From an uncultured Roseobacter sp. (GTDB lineage Bacteria > Pseudomonadota > Alphaproteobacteria > Rhodobacterales > Rhodobacteraceae), in contig CANKZM010000005.1 of the NCBI GenBank assembly GCA_947488305.1, positions 434,001 through 498,000 of the forward strand: a stretch of 64,000 nucleotides of DNA. Reading direction: 5' to 3'. The notes beneath the pieces were generated by a model. It saw only the letters and a program-made list of their open reading frames with translations. It had not been told where the DNA came from and did not search any database. Numbering within the stretch: the stretch's first letter is position 1; each line of letters begins with the position of its first letter. Position numbers and translations under genes: made by a program. Positions 14,966 through 24,236 of the stretch are shown here, one piece after another.

Positions 14966-15887
14966 ATGGGTCGGCGTGGCAGTTTTTGCCGCCACGCCGG
15001 GTCTCGCTGATATAGCATATGTGACATGTCAGACAGGTGATGAAGTCAGTGTCATTGATCTGAAAAGCCGGGCGGAGACAGCGCGCTGGATGTTGCCGGG
15101 TAAACCTGCTGGCGTTGCTGTTTCGTCTGATGCGGTTTTCACCGTCTCGGCCGACAGCAAGACGGTCCGGCGCACCCATCCGCAAACCGGAGCCATCGAA
15201 GCAGAACAAACACTCGAAGGTGGACCGGTTGGAATTGCTCTCGACCCGATGCGCGATCGCCTTTTTATCTCAGATTGGTATTCGGCCCGCATTTGGGTTC
15301 TCGCCGCGCCGGATTTGTCGCTGATAGGCAGCCTCTCCGTGGGCGCCGCCCCTGCCGGGCTGGCTTTATCGCCGGATGGGAGATTTCTGGCCTCGGCGGA
15401 AAAAGAGGCCGATCAGGCCACGGTCTTTGACGCGGAGACACTGGAACCGCTGCATAGCGTACAGGTTGGGACGAGACCGTTCGGGCTTACGTTCGCGCCG
15501 GATGGGCGGCTCTTTGTGGCGAACGTTGGCACCAATGATGTAACCATTGTGGATCCACAGACTGGCAAGGTTCTCGCAACGGTTCCTGTCGGGGACAGAC
15601 CCTACGGCGTGGCCTTTGCTCAAGGGCGCGCATTTGTCACAAATCAGTATGACGGGACAGTAAGTGTCATTGATCTGGACAGCCTGGATGTCCTTAAGAC
15701 ACTGACAGTTGGCGAATACCCAGAGGGGATCGATGCCACAAAGGATCAATCGCGCATTGTTTTGGCGAATTGGTTCGACAACACGGTCACAATTGTCGAC
15801 GCAGCGACGCTGTCTGTGATAGAAGATATCGACACCTGTGACGGCCCGCGCGCCTTTGGCGCTTTCATTTTGGGAGAACAGAAATGA
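14949..15887 (+). CDS. YVTN beta-propeller protein
   Basis: About 312 residues. The frame extends back to 14907, deep into the previous gene; GTG 14949 gives a short hydrophobic leader ending G-L-A before A-D-I-A-Y-V, so I prefer it, though the start is uncertain. The mature protein is built of repeating YVTN blades (V-I-D-L-x-S-x, P-x-G-V-A-x-S-x-D, and F-V-T-N-Q-Y-D-G-T-V-S-V-I-D). It is a second, distinct beta-propeller in this locus. The next gene overlaps the stop by four bases. Confidence 0.82.
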   Translation: MRLGLEWVGVAVFAATPGLADIAYVTCQTGDEVSVIDLKSRAETARWMLPGKPAGVAVSSDAVFTVSADSKTVRRTHPQTGAIEAEQTLEGGPVGIALDPMRDRLFISDWYSARIWVLAAPDLSLIGSLSVGAAPAGLALSPDGRFLASAEKEADQATVFDAETLEPLHSVQVGTRPFGLTFAPDGRLFVANVGTNDVTIVDPQTGKVLATVPVGDRPYGVAFAQGRAFVTNQYDGTVSVIDLDSLDVLKTLTVGEYPEGIDATKDQSRIVLANWFDNTVTIVDAATLSVIEDIDTCDGPRAFGAFILGEQK

Positions 15888-16696
15888 TACGACTGACGAC
15901 GGCCGCTGCATTGTTATGCGCAACCGCCCTGCCCGCATTCGCCGCAGGTGAAGCCTGGGAGTCCGTGAAAGAGCAACTTTACGGTGAGCGCGCATTGCTG
16001 GATGGCCGAAACGTCATTGCAATAGATGCCCCCTATCGCACTTATGAAGATGCCCGCACGGACCTTGCAGCGCAGGTTGTTGCACCAAAAGGTACCGAAG
16101 TGGCCAAGGTGACGCTTGTTCTGGATGAAAACCCGATGCCCGTCTCTGCCGTATTTGCACTGGAGGAGCCGCAGAGCAGTTTCTATTTCGACATCACCAT
16201 GCGCATCAATGGCCCAACACCTATCCATGTCATTGCCGAGACAACAGATGGTCGGGTGTTTGTCTCTGAACAAATGGTCAAGACATCCGGCCAAGGGGCA
16301 TGTTCAGCCCCTCCCGGGACAGATCCCGACGCAGCATTGGCGACACTGGGTCAGATGCAGATTGAAGTCGCGGATGCCGTTCCCGGCGTAGCAGAGGGTA
16401 AGATCACGAGCCTGACGTCACGCCTGAACCGGATGGATCTGGATATCTCCCACCCGTCTCATTCCGGGATGCAGATGGATCAGATATCGCTGTTGTTCAT
16501 TCCGATGCGCTATGTGGAATCGGTCGACGTCGATCTGGACGGCTCAGGGTTTGTCGAGATGACGGGCTCGATTTCGCTGTCCGAGAATCCACGGGTCGGG
16601 TTGTCAGTCCCGCGGCGCACGCAGTCGGTTGATGTCACCATGACTGACACGGATGGTACGGTGGCAACCGCCCATAAGACGCTGCCGGGTTTCTAA
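15884..16696 (+). CDS. Quinoprotein dehydrogenase-associated SoxYZ-like fused carrier
   Basis: 270 residues with a signal peptide (ending A-F-A-A-G). Residues about 25-140 resemble SoxY and residues about 165-265 resemble SoxZ, fused in one chain. The family is known as the SoxYZ-like carrier associated with quinoprotein dehydrogenases. The cysteine here is in G-A-C-S-A-P (about 145), in the linker, and the classic G-G-C-G-G tail is absent, so sulfur carriage as in the Sox pathway is doubtful. The gene ends the plus-strand group 13935-16696 and converges on the minus-strand genes that follow. Confidence 0.85.
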   Translation: MIRLTTAAALLCATALPAFAAGEAWESVKEQLYGERALLDGRNVIAIDAPYRTYEDARTDLAAQVVAPKGTEVAKVTLVLDENPMPVSAVFALEEPQSSFYFDITMRINGPTPIHVIAETTDGRVFVSEQMVKTSGQGACSAPPGTDPDAALATLGQMQIEVADAVPGVAEGKITSLTSRLNRMDLDISHPSHSGMQMDQISLLFIPMRYVESVDVDLDGSGFVEMTGSISLSENPRVGLSVPRRTQSVDVTMTDTDGTVATAHKTLPGF

Positions 16697-16720
16697 GGAC
16701 CTGCTTCTCTCCGAACAGGG

Positions 16721-17275
16721 TCAGTTGCCCGTTTGCGGCTGGCCCTCTTCGGGCATCACCTTTTCCAAAGGGTAATCCCAAAGCTGCCAGCCGTCTGTGC
16801 CCTCCGGCAGCCAGTAGACGTCGGTGTATCCCCATTCGATTGCGCGCTTCGCAGCGTTCCAGCTCATCCAGCAGTCTTCGAGACAAAAGAAAACGACAGG
16901 GTGATCGAAGTTGCCCTTGCTGGCTTTTTCCAATCCTTTGCGAAAATACTCTGCGGTTACATCCGCAATGGCACCGTAACCGACATTTGGTAACCAGAGT
17001 GCGCCGGGAATGGAGAATCTTGGCTTATCCCGCCAGATCGTGCCTTTCGGCAAATTGGCGGGCTTCGGCGGTTGCGGCATTACATCGATGAAGCCCGCGC
17101 GGCCTTCTTGCCAGATCTCGAATGCTTGTTCAGGGCCAACAACCGTGCCGCCGGTAATCTCGGAGGGCACCGGACCGCGATAATGGTCCATGCGGTAGTC
17201 ATCCGGTTCAGGGACCGTTTGGGACAGGACCGGCAGCGGCAGCAACAAAAGCGCTGCCACCCATGCCCGTATCAC
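16721..17275 (-). CDS. PQQ-dependent catabolism-associated CXXXCW rhodanese-like protein
   Basis: 184 residues from GTG 17275, which overlaps the xoxJ stop (GTGA); the longer frame to 17395 runs into xoxJ and lacks a leader. A signal peptide (ending P-V-L-S-Q) precedes a rhodanese-like fold, with the active-site-like loop F-F-C-L-E-D-C-W-M-S-W-N. This C-x-x-x-C-W motif defines a family found with PQQ-dependent catabolism. A thiol-disulfide or sulfur-transfer function is plausible but not proven. Confidence 0.87.
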   Translation of the reverse strand: MIRAWVAALLLLPLPVLSQTVPEPDDYRMDHYRGPVPSEITGGTVVGPEQAFEIWQEGRAGFIDVMPQPPKPANLPKGTIWRDKPRFSIPGALWLPNVGYGAIADVTAEYFRKGLEKASKGNFDHPVVFFCLEDCWMSWNAAKRAIEWGYTDVYWLPEGTDGWQLWDYPLEKVMPEEGQPQTGN

Positions 17276-18126
17276 TTCGAAATCTCCATCACCTCTGTCC
17301 CGAGGTCTGACGTCAATGGAACGCCCGCATCCGCCAGTATCGTATTGATCTCGTCCTGGTTGCGACGGATCAGTGAATTCAGCTGGCGCTGCCAAACCTT
17401 TTCACCCTGCCGCACGCCCATCGTGATCCGGAAGAAGAGCCGTGGCGGGCGTTCTTCTTTGATCAGCGGAATGACCTTGAGGTCAGGATAGCTGGATTTC
17501 ACCAATGGGCCGCCTATCGGCCCCCATAGAATCGCCGCCTGGATTTCCCCCGCCACCAAATCATCCAGCATATCGTTCGCCGGGGATTCGTGGCGGCGAT
17601 CGACCACAAGGTTGTAAACCTTTGACTTTGCGATCAGCCCATTGCGCGCCAGATGCGCGGAAGGCGGTGTGCCTGCGATGATGCCAATCCGTTGCCCTTT
17701 GAGCGCCGGATCAGTCAGTGTCGTGACGTCTGCCAAGGCGCTGCCCTTTGGCACGATCAACGTATAGACCGATGTTAAGTAGTGGTTGGTATTCAGAACC
17801 AGTTCATGCCCCTGCGCGTATCCCATGACCACATCGCATTTCTTGGCCGTCAGGGTATTTCTGACAAACCCGGTAGCCATGGGGTACCAGGTGTATTGCA
17901 CCGGCAGGTCCAGTTTTTCCGCAACCAGATCCGCAAGTTGGTTCTCGAACCCGGTCTCCTCTTTCGTGGACATCGGATAATTTGCAGGGTCCGCACACAC
18001 CCGCAAGGCAGACGTTGACACAAGGTCGGACGTCTGAGCGGTTGCGGCGGACCCTGTCAGGGAGAAACCCAGCAAACACAGGAAGAGGGTATGCCTGAAG
18101 GTTTCAGCCCATGCAGGCATTTTCAT
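17272..18126 (-). CDS. xoxJ: XoxJ: periplasmic solute-binding-type protein for the XoxF system
   Basis: 284 residues, signal peptide (ending A-A-T-A-Q), then an amino-acid-binding-protein-type fold: L-R-V-C-A-D-P-A-N-Y-P-M-S at the start and P-V-Q-Y-T-W-Y-P soon after. It belongs to the quinoprotein dehydrogenase-associated binding-protein family (MxaJ/XoxJ), which interacts with the dehydrogenase and is thought to help its activation rather than carry a solute. Order xoxF-xoxG-xoxJ on the minus strand is the classic arrangement. It overlaps the cytochrome gene by 23 bases. Confidence 0.88.
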   Translation of the reverse strand: MKMPAWAETFRHTLFLCLLGFSLTGSAATAQTSDLVSTSALRVCADPANYPMSTKEETGFENQLADLVAEKLDLPVQYTWYPMATGFVRNTLTAKKCDVVMGYAQGHELVLNTNHYLTSVYTLIVPKGSALADVTTLTDPALKGQRIGIIAGTPPSAHLARNGLIAKSKVYNLVVDRRHESPANDMLDDLVAGEIQAAILWGPIGGPLVKSSYPDLKVIPLIKEERPPRLFFRITMGVRQGEKVWQRQLNSLIRRNQDEINTILADAGVPLTSDLGTEVMEISK

Positions 18127-18610
18127 CCTCTCGGATCACGTCTGATTTCGCTTCTTTCTTCGCGGGACGTCCTCGGGGCAGAGCATCAAGGCCCCGCGCC
18201 TTCAAATAGACGTAGATATCATCAAGGTAGCACATCACGTTCCGGTTTTCGCCGAAATGAGGCATGACAGAGTTGCCGTTCTGGCGACCGTTGACCACGA
18301 CATCGAAGAAGCCGTCATAGCCCAGGCTAATCGAAGAATTCTTGACCGCAGGTGCATAGGTTGAGCCTTCGCCATCCGGGCCGTGGCAGACATGGCATTC
18401 CGCGTGATAGCGGCGAAAACCGGAAAACGTCAGCCAGTCCACTGTGCCATCTTCCTGAATGTTGAAGGTTGGCACATCGTCGTCCGTGAAGTACCGCCCA
18501 TCTTCATTGTAAGCCGCCTCATACAGCTTCGGGTCGACAGGGTCCTCCGCCAGCGCCGCCAGAGGCAGGGCTGCGATCAGGCTTGTCGCAATCAGATTTA
18601 CCGTTTTCAT
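18104..18610 (-). CDS. xoxG: XoxG: methanol-metabolism c-type cytochrome
   Basis: 168 residues with a signal peptide (ending A-A-L-A). It has one haem motif, C-H-V-C-H, and a likely axial methionine in N-S-V-M-P-H-F. Extra cysteines (M-C-Y and N-A-C-M-G near the end) fit the four-cysteine methanol-related cytochrome family. It accepts electrons from XoxF in the periplasm. It lies downstream of xoxF with a hairpin in the 71-base gap. Confidence 0.9.
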   Translation of the reverse strand: MKTVNLIATSLIAALPLAALAEDPVDPKLYEAAYNEDGRYFTDDDVPTFNIQEDGTVDWLTFSGFRRYHAECHVCHGPDGEGSTYAPAVKNSSISLGYDGFFDVVVNGRQNGNSVMPHFGENRNVMCYLDDIYVYLKARGLDALPRGRPAKKEAKSDVIREDENACMG

Positions 18611-18635
18611 TCTCTAACCTCTGTTTGTTGGGAAA

Positions 18636-18657
18636 GCGCGACCCCGAAAGGCCGCGC
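18636..18657 (-). terminator. Hairpin between xoxF and xoxG
   Basis: GCGCGACC (18636-18643) and GGCCGCGC (18650-18657) pair over eight positions with one mismatch and a 6-base loop; on the minus strand it is followed by TTTCCC. It may be a partial terminator or an mRNA-stabilising structure that sets xoxF expression above xoxG and xoxJ. Confidence 0.45.
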
Positions 18658-18681
18658 CAACCTGCAATTTAGTCAAGCGTA

Positions 18682-20481
18682 TCAGTCTGGCAGTGCAAAG
18701 ACTGTCAGCTGTCCACCCAATGCGGTATAGTCGCTCAGGGCTGCATAGCCGCCCACAGCACCCAGACCGTCATTCGGGTTGGTCAGACCAGCCGCAAGAC
18801 CGATACCGGCCCAGCCACCAACACCTGACAGGATGCCAATGTACTGCTTGCCCGCGGACTCATAGGTCATCACGTTACCGATGATGCCGGATGGTGTTTT
18901 GAAGCGGTAAAGCTCTTCACCAGTATCGGCACTCACGGCCTTCAGATGGCCTTCAAGTGTGCCGTAGAAGACCACGTCGCCGGCGGTCGCAAGGGCACCG
19001 GACCAGACAGAGAACTTCTCTGGGATGGACCACTTGATTTCGCCATTGATGTTGTCCCAGGCGATGAAGTTACCCATGCCGCCATGGCTGTCAGGCGCAG
19101 GATACATCGACAGGGTCGCACCAACGTAAGGCTGGCCAGCGGTGTAGGACACCCGGAACGGTTCGTAGTCCATGCAGACGTGGTTGGTCGGCACGTAGAA
19201 CATTTCCGTTTTCGGGCTGTAAGCCGCAGGCTGTTGGTCTTTGGTGCCAAGCGCCGCAGGGCAGACGCCCGTGGTGTTGACGTCTTCGCCGTTTTGCGCC
19301 GTGGAGTATTGTGCCACAACCGCCGGACGACCGTAGGTTTCAGACGCCGGGTCCATATCGACACCCGTTGTCCAGTTCACAACCGGGTCGAACTTTTCGG
19401 CAACAAGCAGTTCACCTGATACGCGGTCCAATGTGTAACCCAGACCGTTACGGTCGAAGTGAGTGAGCAACTTACGCTCTTCACCGTCGATCATCTGTTC
19501 GGTCAGGATGTTTTCATTGATCCCATCATAATCCCACTCGTCGTGTGGGGTCATCTGGTAGAACCACTTGGCCACACCGGTGTCGATGTCGCGCGCCATC
19601 AGTGTCATGGACCAACGGTTGTCGCCAGGACGCTGTGCCGGGTTCCATGTGGAGGGGTTGCCTGTGCCGTAGTAGAACAGGTTTTCATCCAGATCCGCCG
19701 AGAACCAGCCCCATGTCGTGCCGCCCCCGATCATCCACTGATCGCCTTCCCAGGTATTGGTGCCTGAGTCTGCGCCCACTGGCTTGCCAAGGTGTGTGGT
19801 GTTTTCCGGATCGGCAAGGATATCGCTGTCAGGGCCCATGGAATAGGCACGCCAGACCAGCTCACCGCTGCTCATGTCATAGGCCGTTGTATGGCCACGG
19901 ACACCGAATTCACCGCCCGAGATACCGACAATGATCTTGTCTTTGACGGGCAGTACGGTCGCTGTGTTTGTCTCGCCAATCGACGGATCACCGTTGACTG
20001 CTGTCCAGACCACGTCACCCGACTTGGCGTCAAGTGCAACGACTGTCGTGTCCGCCTGATGCAGGAAGATCTTGCCGTCCGCATATGCCACACCACGGTT
20101 GACCGTGTCACAGCACATCACCGGAATGACATCCGGGTCCTGCTTTGGCTCGTACTTCCAGATGATCTTGCCTTCATTCTTCAGGTCAAGCGCGTAGACG
20201 ATGTTTGGAAACGGCGTGTGCACATACATCACGTCATCAATGACCAATGGCGAACCTTCGTGGCCACGCAGAACGCCCGTCGAGAACGTCCAGGCAACCT
20301 GCAGATCGCCCACGTTTTCCGCGTTGATCTGGTCAAGCGCAGAATACCGTTGGTTTTTGTAATCACCCGTCTGGATCGCCCACTGTGTGGAATCACCCAT
20401 CTGGGATACGAGATCGTCGTTTGCGGTAGCCATGCCGGCGCAAAGCGCGATCCCGGAGGTCAAAAGCATCAGCTTTTTCAT
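18682..20481 (-). CDS. xoxF: XoxF: lanthanide-dependent PQQ methanol dehydrogenase
   Basis: 599 residues from ATG 20481 (GGGAGG upstream; the frame runs on to 20592 without support). The signal peptide ends about residue 20. It is an eight-bladed quinoprotein: adjacent cysteines Cys123-Cys124 (PQQ disulfide), metal ligands Glu191 and Asn275, and W-D-Y-D at 316-319, where Asp317 is the catalytic base and Asp319 is the extra aspartate that marks lanthanide-dependent enzymes (MxaF has alanine there). It oxidises methanol to formaldehyde or formate in the periplasm and passes electrons to XoxG. No mxaF or mxaI is in the window. Confidence 0.97.
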   Translation of the reverse strand: MKKLMLLTSGIALCAGMATANDDLVSQMGDSTQWAIQTGDYKNQRYSALDQINAENVGDLQVAWTFSTGVLRGHEGSPLVIDDVMYVHTPFPNIVYALDLKNEGKIIWKYEPKQDPDVIPVMCCDTVNRGVAYADGKIFLHQADTTVVALDAKSGDVVWTAVNGDPSIGETNTATVLPVKDKIIVGISGGEFGVRGHTTAYDMSSGELVWRAYSMGPDSDILADPENTTHLGKPVGADSGTNTWEGDQWMIGGGTTWGWFSADLDENLFYYGTGNPSTWNPAQRPGDNRWSMTLMARDIDTGVAKWFYQMTPHDEWDYDGINENILTEQMIDGEERKLLTHFDRNGLGYTLDRVSGELLVAEKFDPVVNWTTGVDMDPASETYGRPAVVAQYSTAQNGEDVNTTGVCPAALGTKDQQPAAYSPKTEMFYVPTNHVCMDYEPFRVSYTAGQPYVGATLSMYPAPDSHGGMGNFIAWDNINGEIKWSIPEKFSVWSGALATAGDVVFYGTLEGHLKAVSADTGEELYRFKTPSGIIGNVMTYESAGKQYIGILSGVGGWAGIGLAAGLTNPNDGLGAVGGYAALSDYTALGGQLTVFALPD

Positions 20482-20527
20482 AGTAGTGCCTCCCATAATG
20501 CGGCGGAATTGCCGCGAAAACGGCCTC

Positions 20528-20590
20528 TGGCCCCGCACTGGGCCAAACGCCAGGTCTTTTCCATGCAGGCCGGTTCCTCCACCAGCCTGC
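20528..20590 (-). other. Two hairpins in the gap before xoxF
   Basis: Between the cytochrome c gene and xoxF there are two inverted repeats: TGGCCC/GGGCCA at 20528-20545 with a 6-base loop, and GCAGGC/GCCTGC at 20565-20590. Neither has a T-run, so they look like transcript-processing or leader structures rather than terminators; xoxF may also have its own promoter here. Confidence 0.4.
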
Positions 20591-20604
20591 AAGGAAACCT
20601 CAGA

Positions 20605-21006
20605 TCACGACCCCCCAGCCGGGAAAGTCGCCAAATATGCAATTACGTTCATGCGGTCGTCTTCCTTGCGCAGGCCCGCAAAGCTCATCTTTGTGCCCTT
20701 TGCGTAGTTGCGCGGTTTTTCAAGGAAAGCCGCCAGTTCTTCAGGGCTCCAGGTCTTGCCCTCTTCAGCAAGGCCGACCAGCACATCGGAATACCCGAAC
20801 CCCTCTACCGAAGCGACGGGGCGGTCGATGATGCCGTTCAGCACCGGGCCGATCTTGTTTTCAGCGCCCTCACCTACGGCGTGGCATGCCTTGCATTTGC
20901 GAAAGACCTTCTCGCCTGCGGCAGCATCACCCGGGATGTGACCATCTGCAAATGCAACCGCTGGCAGAAGCAGCAGGCAGGACGTGGCAAAAATGCGTTT
21001 AAGCAT
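20605..21006 (-). CDS. Class I cytochrome c (c2/c550 type)
   Basis: 133 residues, signal peptide ending A-F-A-D-G. The haem motif is C-K-A-C-H near residue 40 of the precursor, and the axial methionine is in K-G-T-K-M-S-F. The overall pattern (G-P-x-L-N-G-I-I-D-R-P, W-S-P-E-E-L-A-A-F-L) is that of cytochrome c2/c550. It probably takes electrons from XoxG or from formaldehyde oxidation on to the terminal oxidase. It sits between fghA and xoxF on the same strand. Confidence 0.9.
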   Translation of the reverse strand: MLKRIFATSCLLLLPAVAFADGHIPGDAAAGEKVFRKCKACHAVGEGAENKIGPVLNGIIDRPVASVEGFGYSDVLVGLAEEGKTWSPEELAAFLEKPRNYAKGTKMSFAGLRKEDDRMNVIAYLATFPAGGS

Positions 21007-21028
21007 GGCTATAGTTCCTTATGTCTTA

Positions 21029-21859
21029 TCAGTTCAGTCGCTCGGCGTGCCATTCGACATGGTCGCGCGCGAAGGTGTTCACGAAAAAATAGGAGTGGTC
21101 ATAGCCCTCCTGCATGCGCACCTGTCCGGGTTGACGACGACGCGCCATCATGTCGGCGAGCGCTTCGGGCTTGAGCAGGTCGAGGAATTGATCCTCAGCC
21201 CCCTGGTCAACCAACAGATCGCTTTTCCACCCAAATTCTTCCAGCAACAGTGTTGCATCATGTTCAGTCCAGGTGGACTCGTCATCCCCAAGATAGGCGC
21301 TAAGCTGCTTACGGCCCCAGTCGGATTGTGTGGGGTGTGCAATCGGAGCAAAGGCGGACAACGATTCGAACAAATCTGCGTTTCGCAGAGCCAGCGTGAT
21401 CGCGCCATGGCCGCCCATCGAATGTCCGGTGATTCCATGACGATCCTGCAGCGGCAGATTCTCCATGACGATACTGCGCAGCTCATTCACGATGTAATCA
21501 TACATGCGGAAATGTTGCTTCCAGGGGTTGCGCGTCGCGTTCACATAGAAACCTGCTCCCTGCCCCAGATCATAAGCTTCGTCATCACTGACACCAGCGC
21601 CACGCGGCGAGGTATCCGGGAAGATGATTGCCAGCCCCTGACGTGCCGCATGTTCCTGAAAGCCGCCCTTGAACATGGCGTTCTCATGGGTGCAGGTCAG
21701 ACCCGACAGGTACCAAAGCAACGGAACCGGCCCATCTGCGGCCTGCGGCGGCAGGTAGATCGCAAAGGTCATTTCGCATCCGCAGGTGTTCGACGGATGT
21801 TTGAACACCTTCTGGCGTCCTCCGAAACTCCGGTTTTCCGATACCAGCTCCAAGGTCAC
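21029..21859 (-). CDS. fghA: S-formylglutathione hydrolase
   Basis: 276 residues from GTG 21859, with GGAG seven bases upstream overlapping the adhI stop; the frame to 21916 intrudes into adhI. It is an alpha/beta hydrolase of the esterase D family: nucleophile in G-H-S-M-G-G-H-G-A, early Y-L-S-G-L-T-C-T-H-E-N, and the histidine in G-Y-D-H-S-Y-F-F. It hydrolyses S-formylglutathione to formate and glutathione, the step after the dehydrogenase encoded immediately upstream. Length is normal for the family. Confidence 0.95.
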   Translation of the reverse strand: MTLELVSENRSFGGRQKVFKHPSNTCGCEMTFAIYLPPQAADGPVPLLWYLSGLTCTHENAMFKGGFQEHAARQGLAIIFPDTSPRGAGVSDDEAYDLGQGAGFYVNATRNPWKQHFRMYDYIVNELRSIVMENLPLQDRHGITGHSMGGHGAITLALRNADLFESLSAFAPIAHPTQSDWGRKQLSAYLGDDESTWTEHDATLLLEEFGWKSDLLVDQGAEDQFLDLLKPEALADMMARRRQPGQVRMQEGYDHSYFFVNTFARDHVEWHAERLN

Positions 21860-21860
21860 A

Positions 21861-22976
<1,116 letters not shown>

Positions 22977-23034
22977 TAGGTAAATCCTCTCCGTTTTATT
23001 TCTTTCCCCCAGTGAAATCGCAGGTGCGCAGATG

Positions 23035-24057
23035 TCAAGCCTTGGGCGCCGCTATGAGGGATCCACGATGAATGAATTCCGTGTCAAATGTGGTGGAGGA
23101 TAGCCCCGATTGTCCACCAAGTTTCGCGAGAAGGAGCCGCGCTGCAGCCTGCCCCATTTCAATTTGGGGAACACGGACCGTCGCCAGTGGCGGTGTCAGA
23201 ACCCTGGCGATACCAACGTCGTCGAAACCAACAAAAGACATGTCGTCAGGAAGCGCCATACCCCGCGACCGCGCTTCCATCATGGCCCCTGCTGCCAGCG
23301 CGTCGTTGGCGCAAAGCACCGCCGTGGGATGCTCTGGTCGCTTAAGGATTTCAGAAAACGCGGCAGCGCCATCATCAATAAGGTAGGGCGCTTCTACTTC
23401 ATGGGTGAGCCGTGCGCCCTGCCCGAATGCTTTTACAGCAGCCCTCACACCGTCCCGTCGCGCTTTGGCCCGGTCATTCTCATTGGTGAGTCCGTAAATC
23501 AGCGCCAGTCGACGATGACCAAGGTGCATAACCCGATTTGCCGCATCGCCAGCCGCCGCCGCGTTGTCAAACCCGACATAATGGTGATCTGGTCGCGTAT
23601 TGTTGCACCAGGCAACCACATGGGCCACGCGGCGCTTATCAATAAAGTCCCATGTCGTATCTGGCCGGGCATTACCAATCAGCAAAAGCCCGTCGGCACC
23701 CTGCCCAACCAATGATTTGATTTGGCGCATTTCCTGATCCGGGTCGAACCCCGTGGTTGCAACCAGCAGCGTCACGCCTTCTTTGTCCAACTCCTCCTGG
23801 AATGCCTGCAACCCGCTCGCAAACATTGCGTTGGCCATCGACGGAATGATAGCGCCTACCGTGTTGGTACGACTGGATGCCAAGGCTCTGCCACCAAAAT
23901 TGGGCGTATATCCAAGTTGATCGATTGCCGCTTCGATCTTCTTCCGGGTGGATTTAGCCACTTTTCCCGGATCATTCAGAGCACGCGAAATGCTTGCCGT
24001 CGACACCCCGGCCAGCTTTGCAACGTCTTCCAATGTCGGAGCATTAGGTTTGGTCAT
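23035..24057 (-). CDS. LacI-family transcriptional repressor of the DHPS operon
   Basis: 340 residues. The LacI helix-turn-helix is at residues 8-30 (L-E-D-V-A-K-L-A-G-V-S-T-A-S-I-S-R-A-L), followed by the hinge and a periplasmic-binding-type effector domain with G-A-I-I-P-S-M-A-N near its start. It is transcribed away from hpsN and shares the 179-base region that holds two copies of a LacI-type operator. It most likely represses the operon until DHPS or a pathway intermediate binds. Confidence 0.93.
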   Translation of the reverse strand: MTKPNAPTLEDVAKLAGVSTASISRALNDPGKVAKSTRKKIEAAIDQLGYTPNFGGRALASSRTNTVGAIIPSMANAMFASGLQAFQEELDKEGVTLLVATTGFDPDQEMRQIKSLVGQGADGLLLIGNARPDTTWDFIDKRRVAHVVAWCNNTRPDHHYVGFDNAAAAGDAANRVMHLGHRRLALIYGLTNENDRAKARRDGVRAAVKAFGQGARLTHEVEAPYLIDDGAAAFSEILKRPEHPTAVLCANDALAAGAMMEARSRGMALPDDMSFVGFDDVGIARVLTPPLATVRVPQIEMGQAAARLLLAKLGGQSGLSSTTFDTEFIHRGSLIAAPKA

Positions 24058-24110
24058 GAACGGTCTCGTCTACCAATTGTACGCAGGGTTAACTTTTTTT
24101 GACAATACGA

Positions 24111-24148
24111 ATGTAAGCGCTTGCATTGAATCATGCAAGCGCTTACAT
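24111..24148. promoter_or_regulatory. Paired LacI-type operators in the hpsN promoter region
   Basis: ATGTAAGCGCTTGCAT (24111-24126) and ATGCAAGCGCTTACAT (24133-24148) are exact reverse complements separated by six bases, so the whole 38-base element is a large inverted repeat. Each half contains the AAGCGCTT core typical of LacI/GalR operators. Centres are 22 bases apart, about two helical turns. A TTGACA hexamer at 24099-24104 may be the hpsN -35 element, which would put the operators over the -10 region. Confidence 0.88.
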
Positions 24149-24236
24149 ATCACCTCAACGAAGAGAATCTGCACGGTTTTGGAGCGGTCTTATTCCGCAC
24201 TTTGACGTGCTGACCTGCGACATGTGGAGGCGCGCA

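Noticed and set aside
19792-21174. A 460-codon open frame on the plus strand opposite xoxF and the cytochrome gene.
   Set aside because: It lies antisense to well-supported genes and its product has no domain pattern; long antisense frames are expected in GC-rich sequence.
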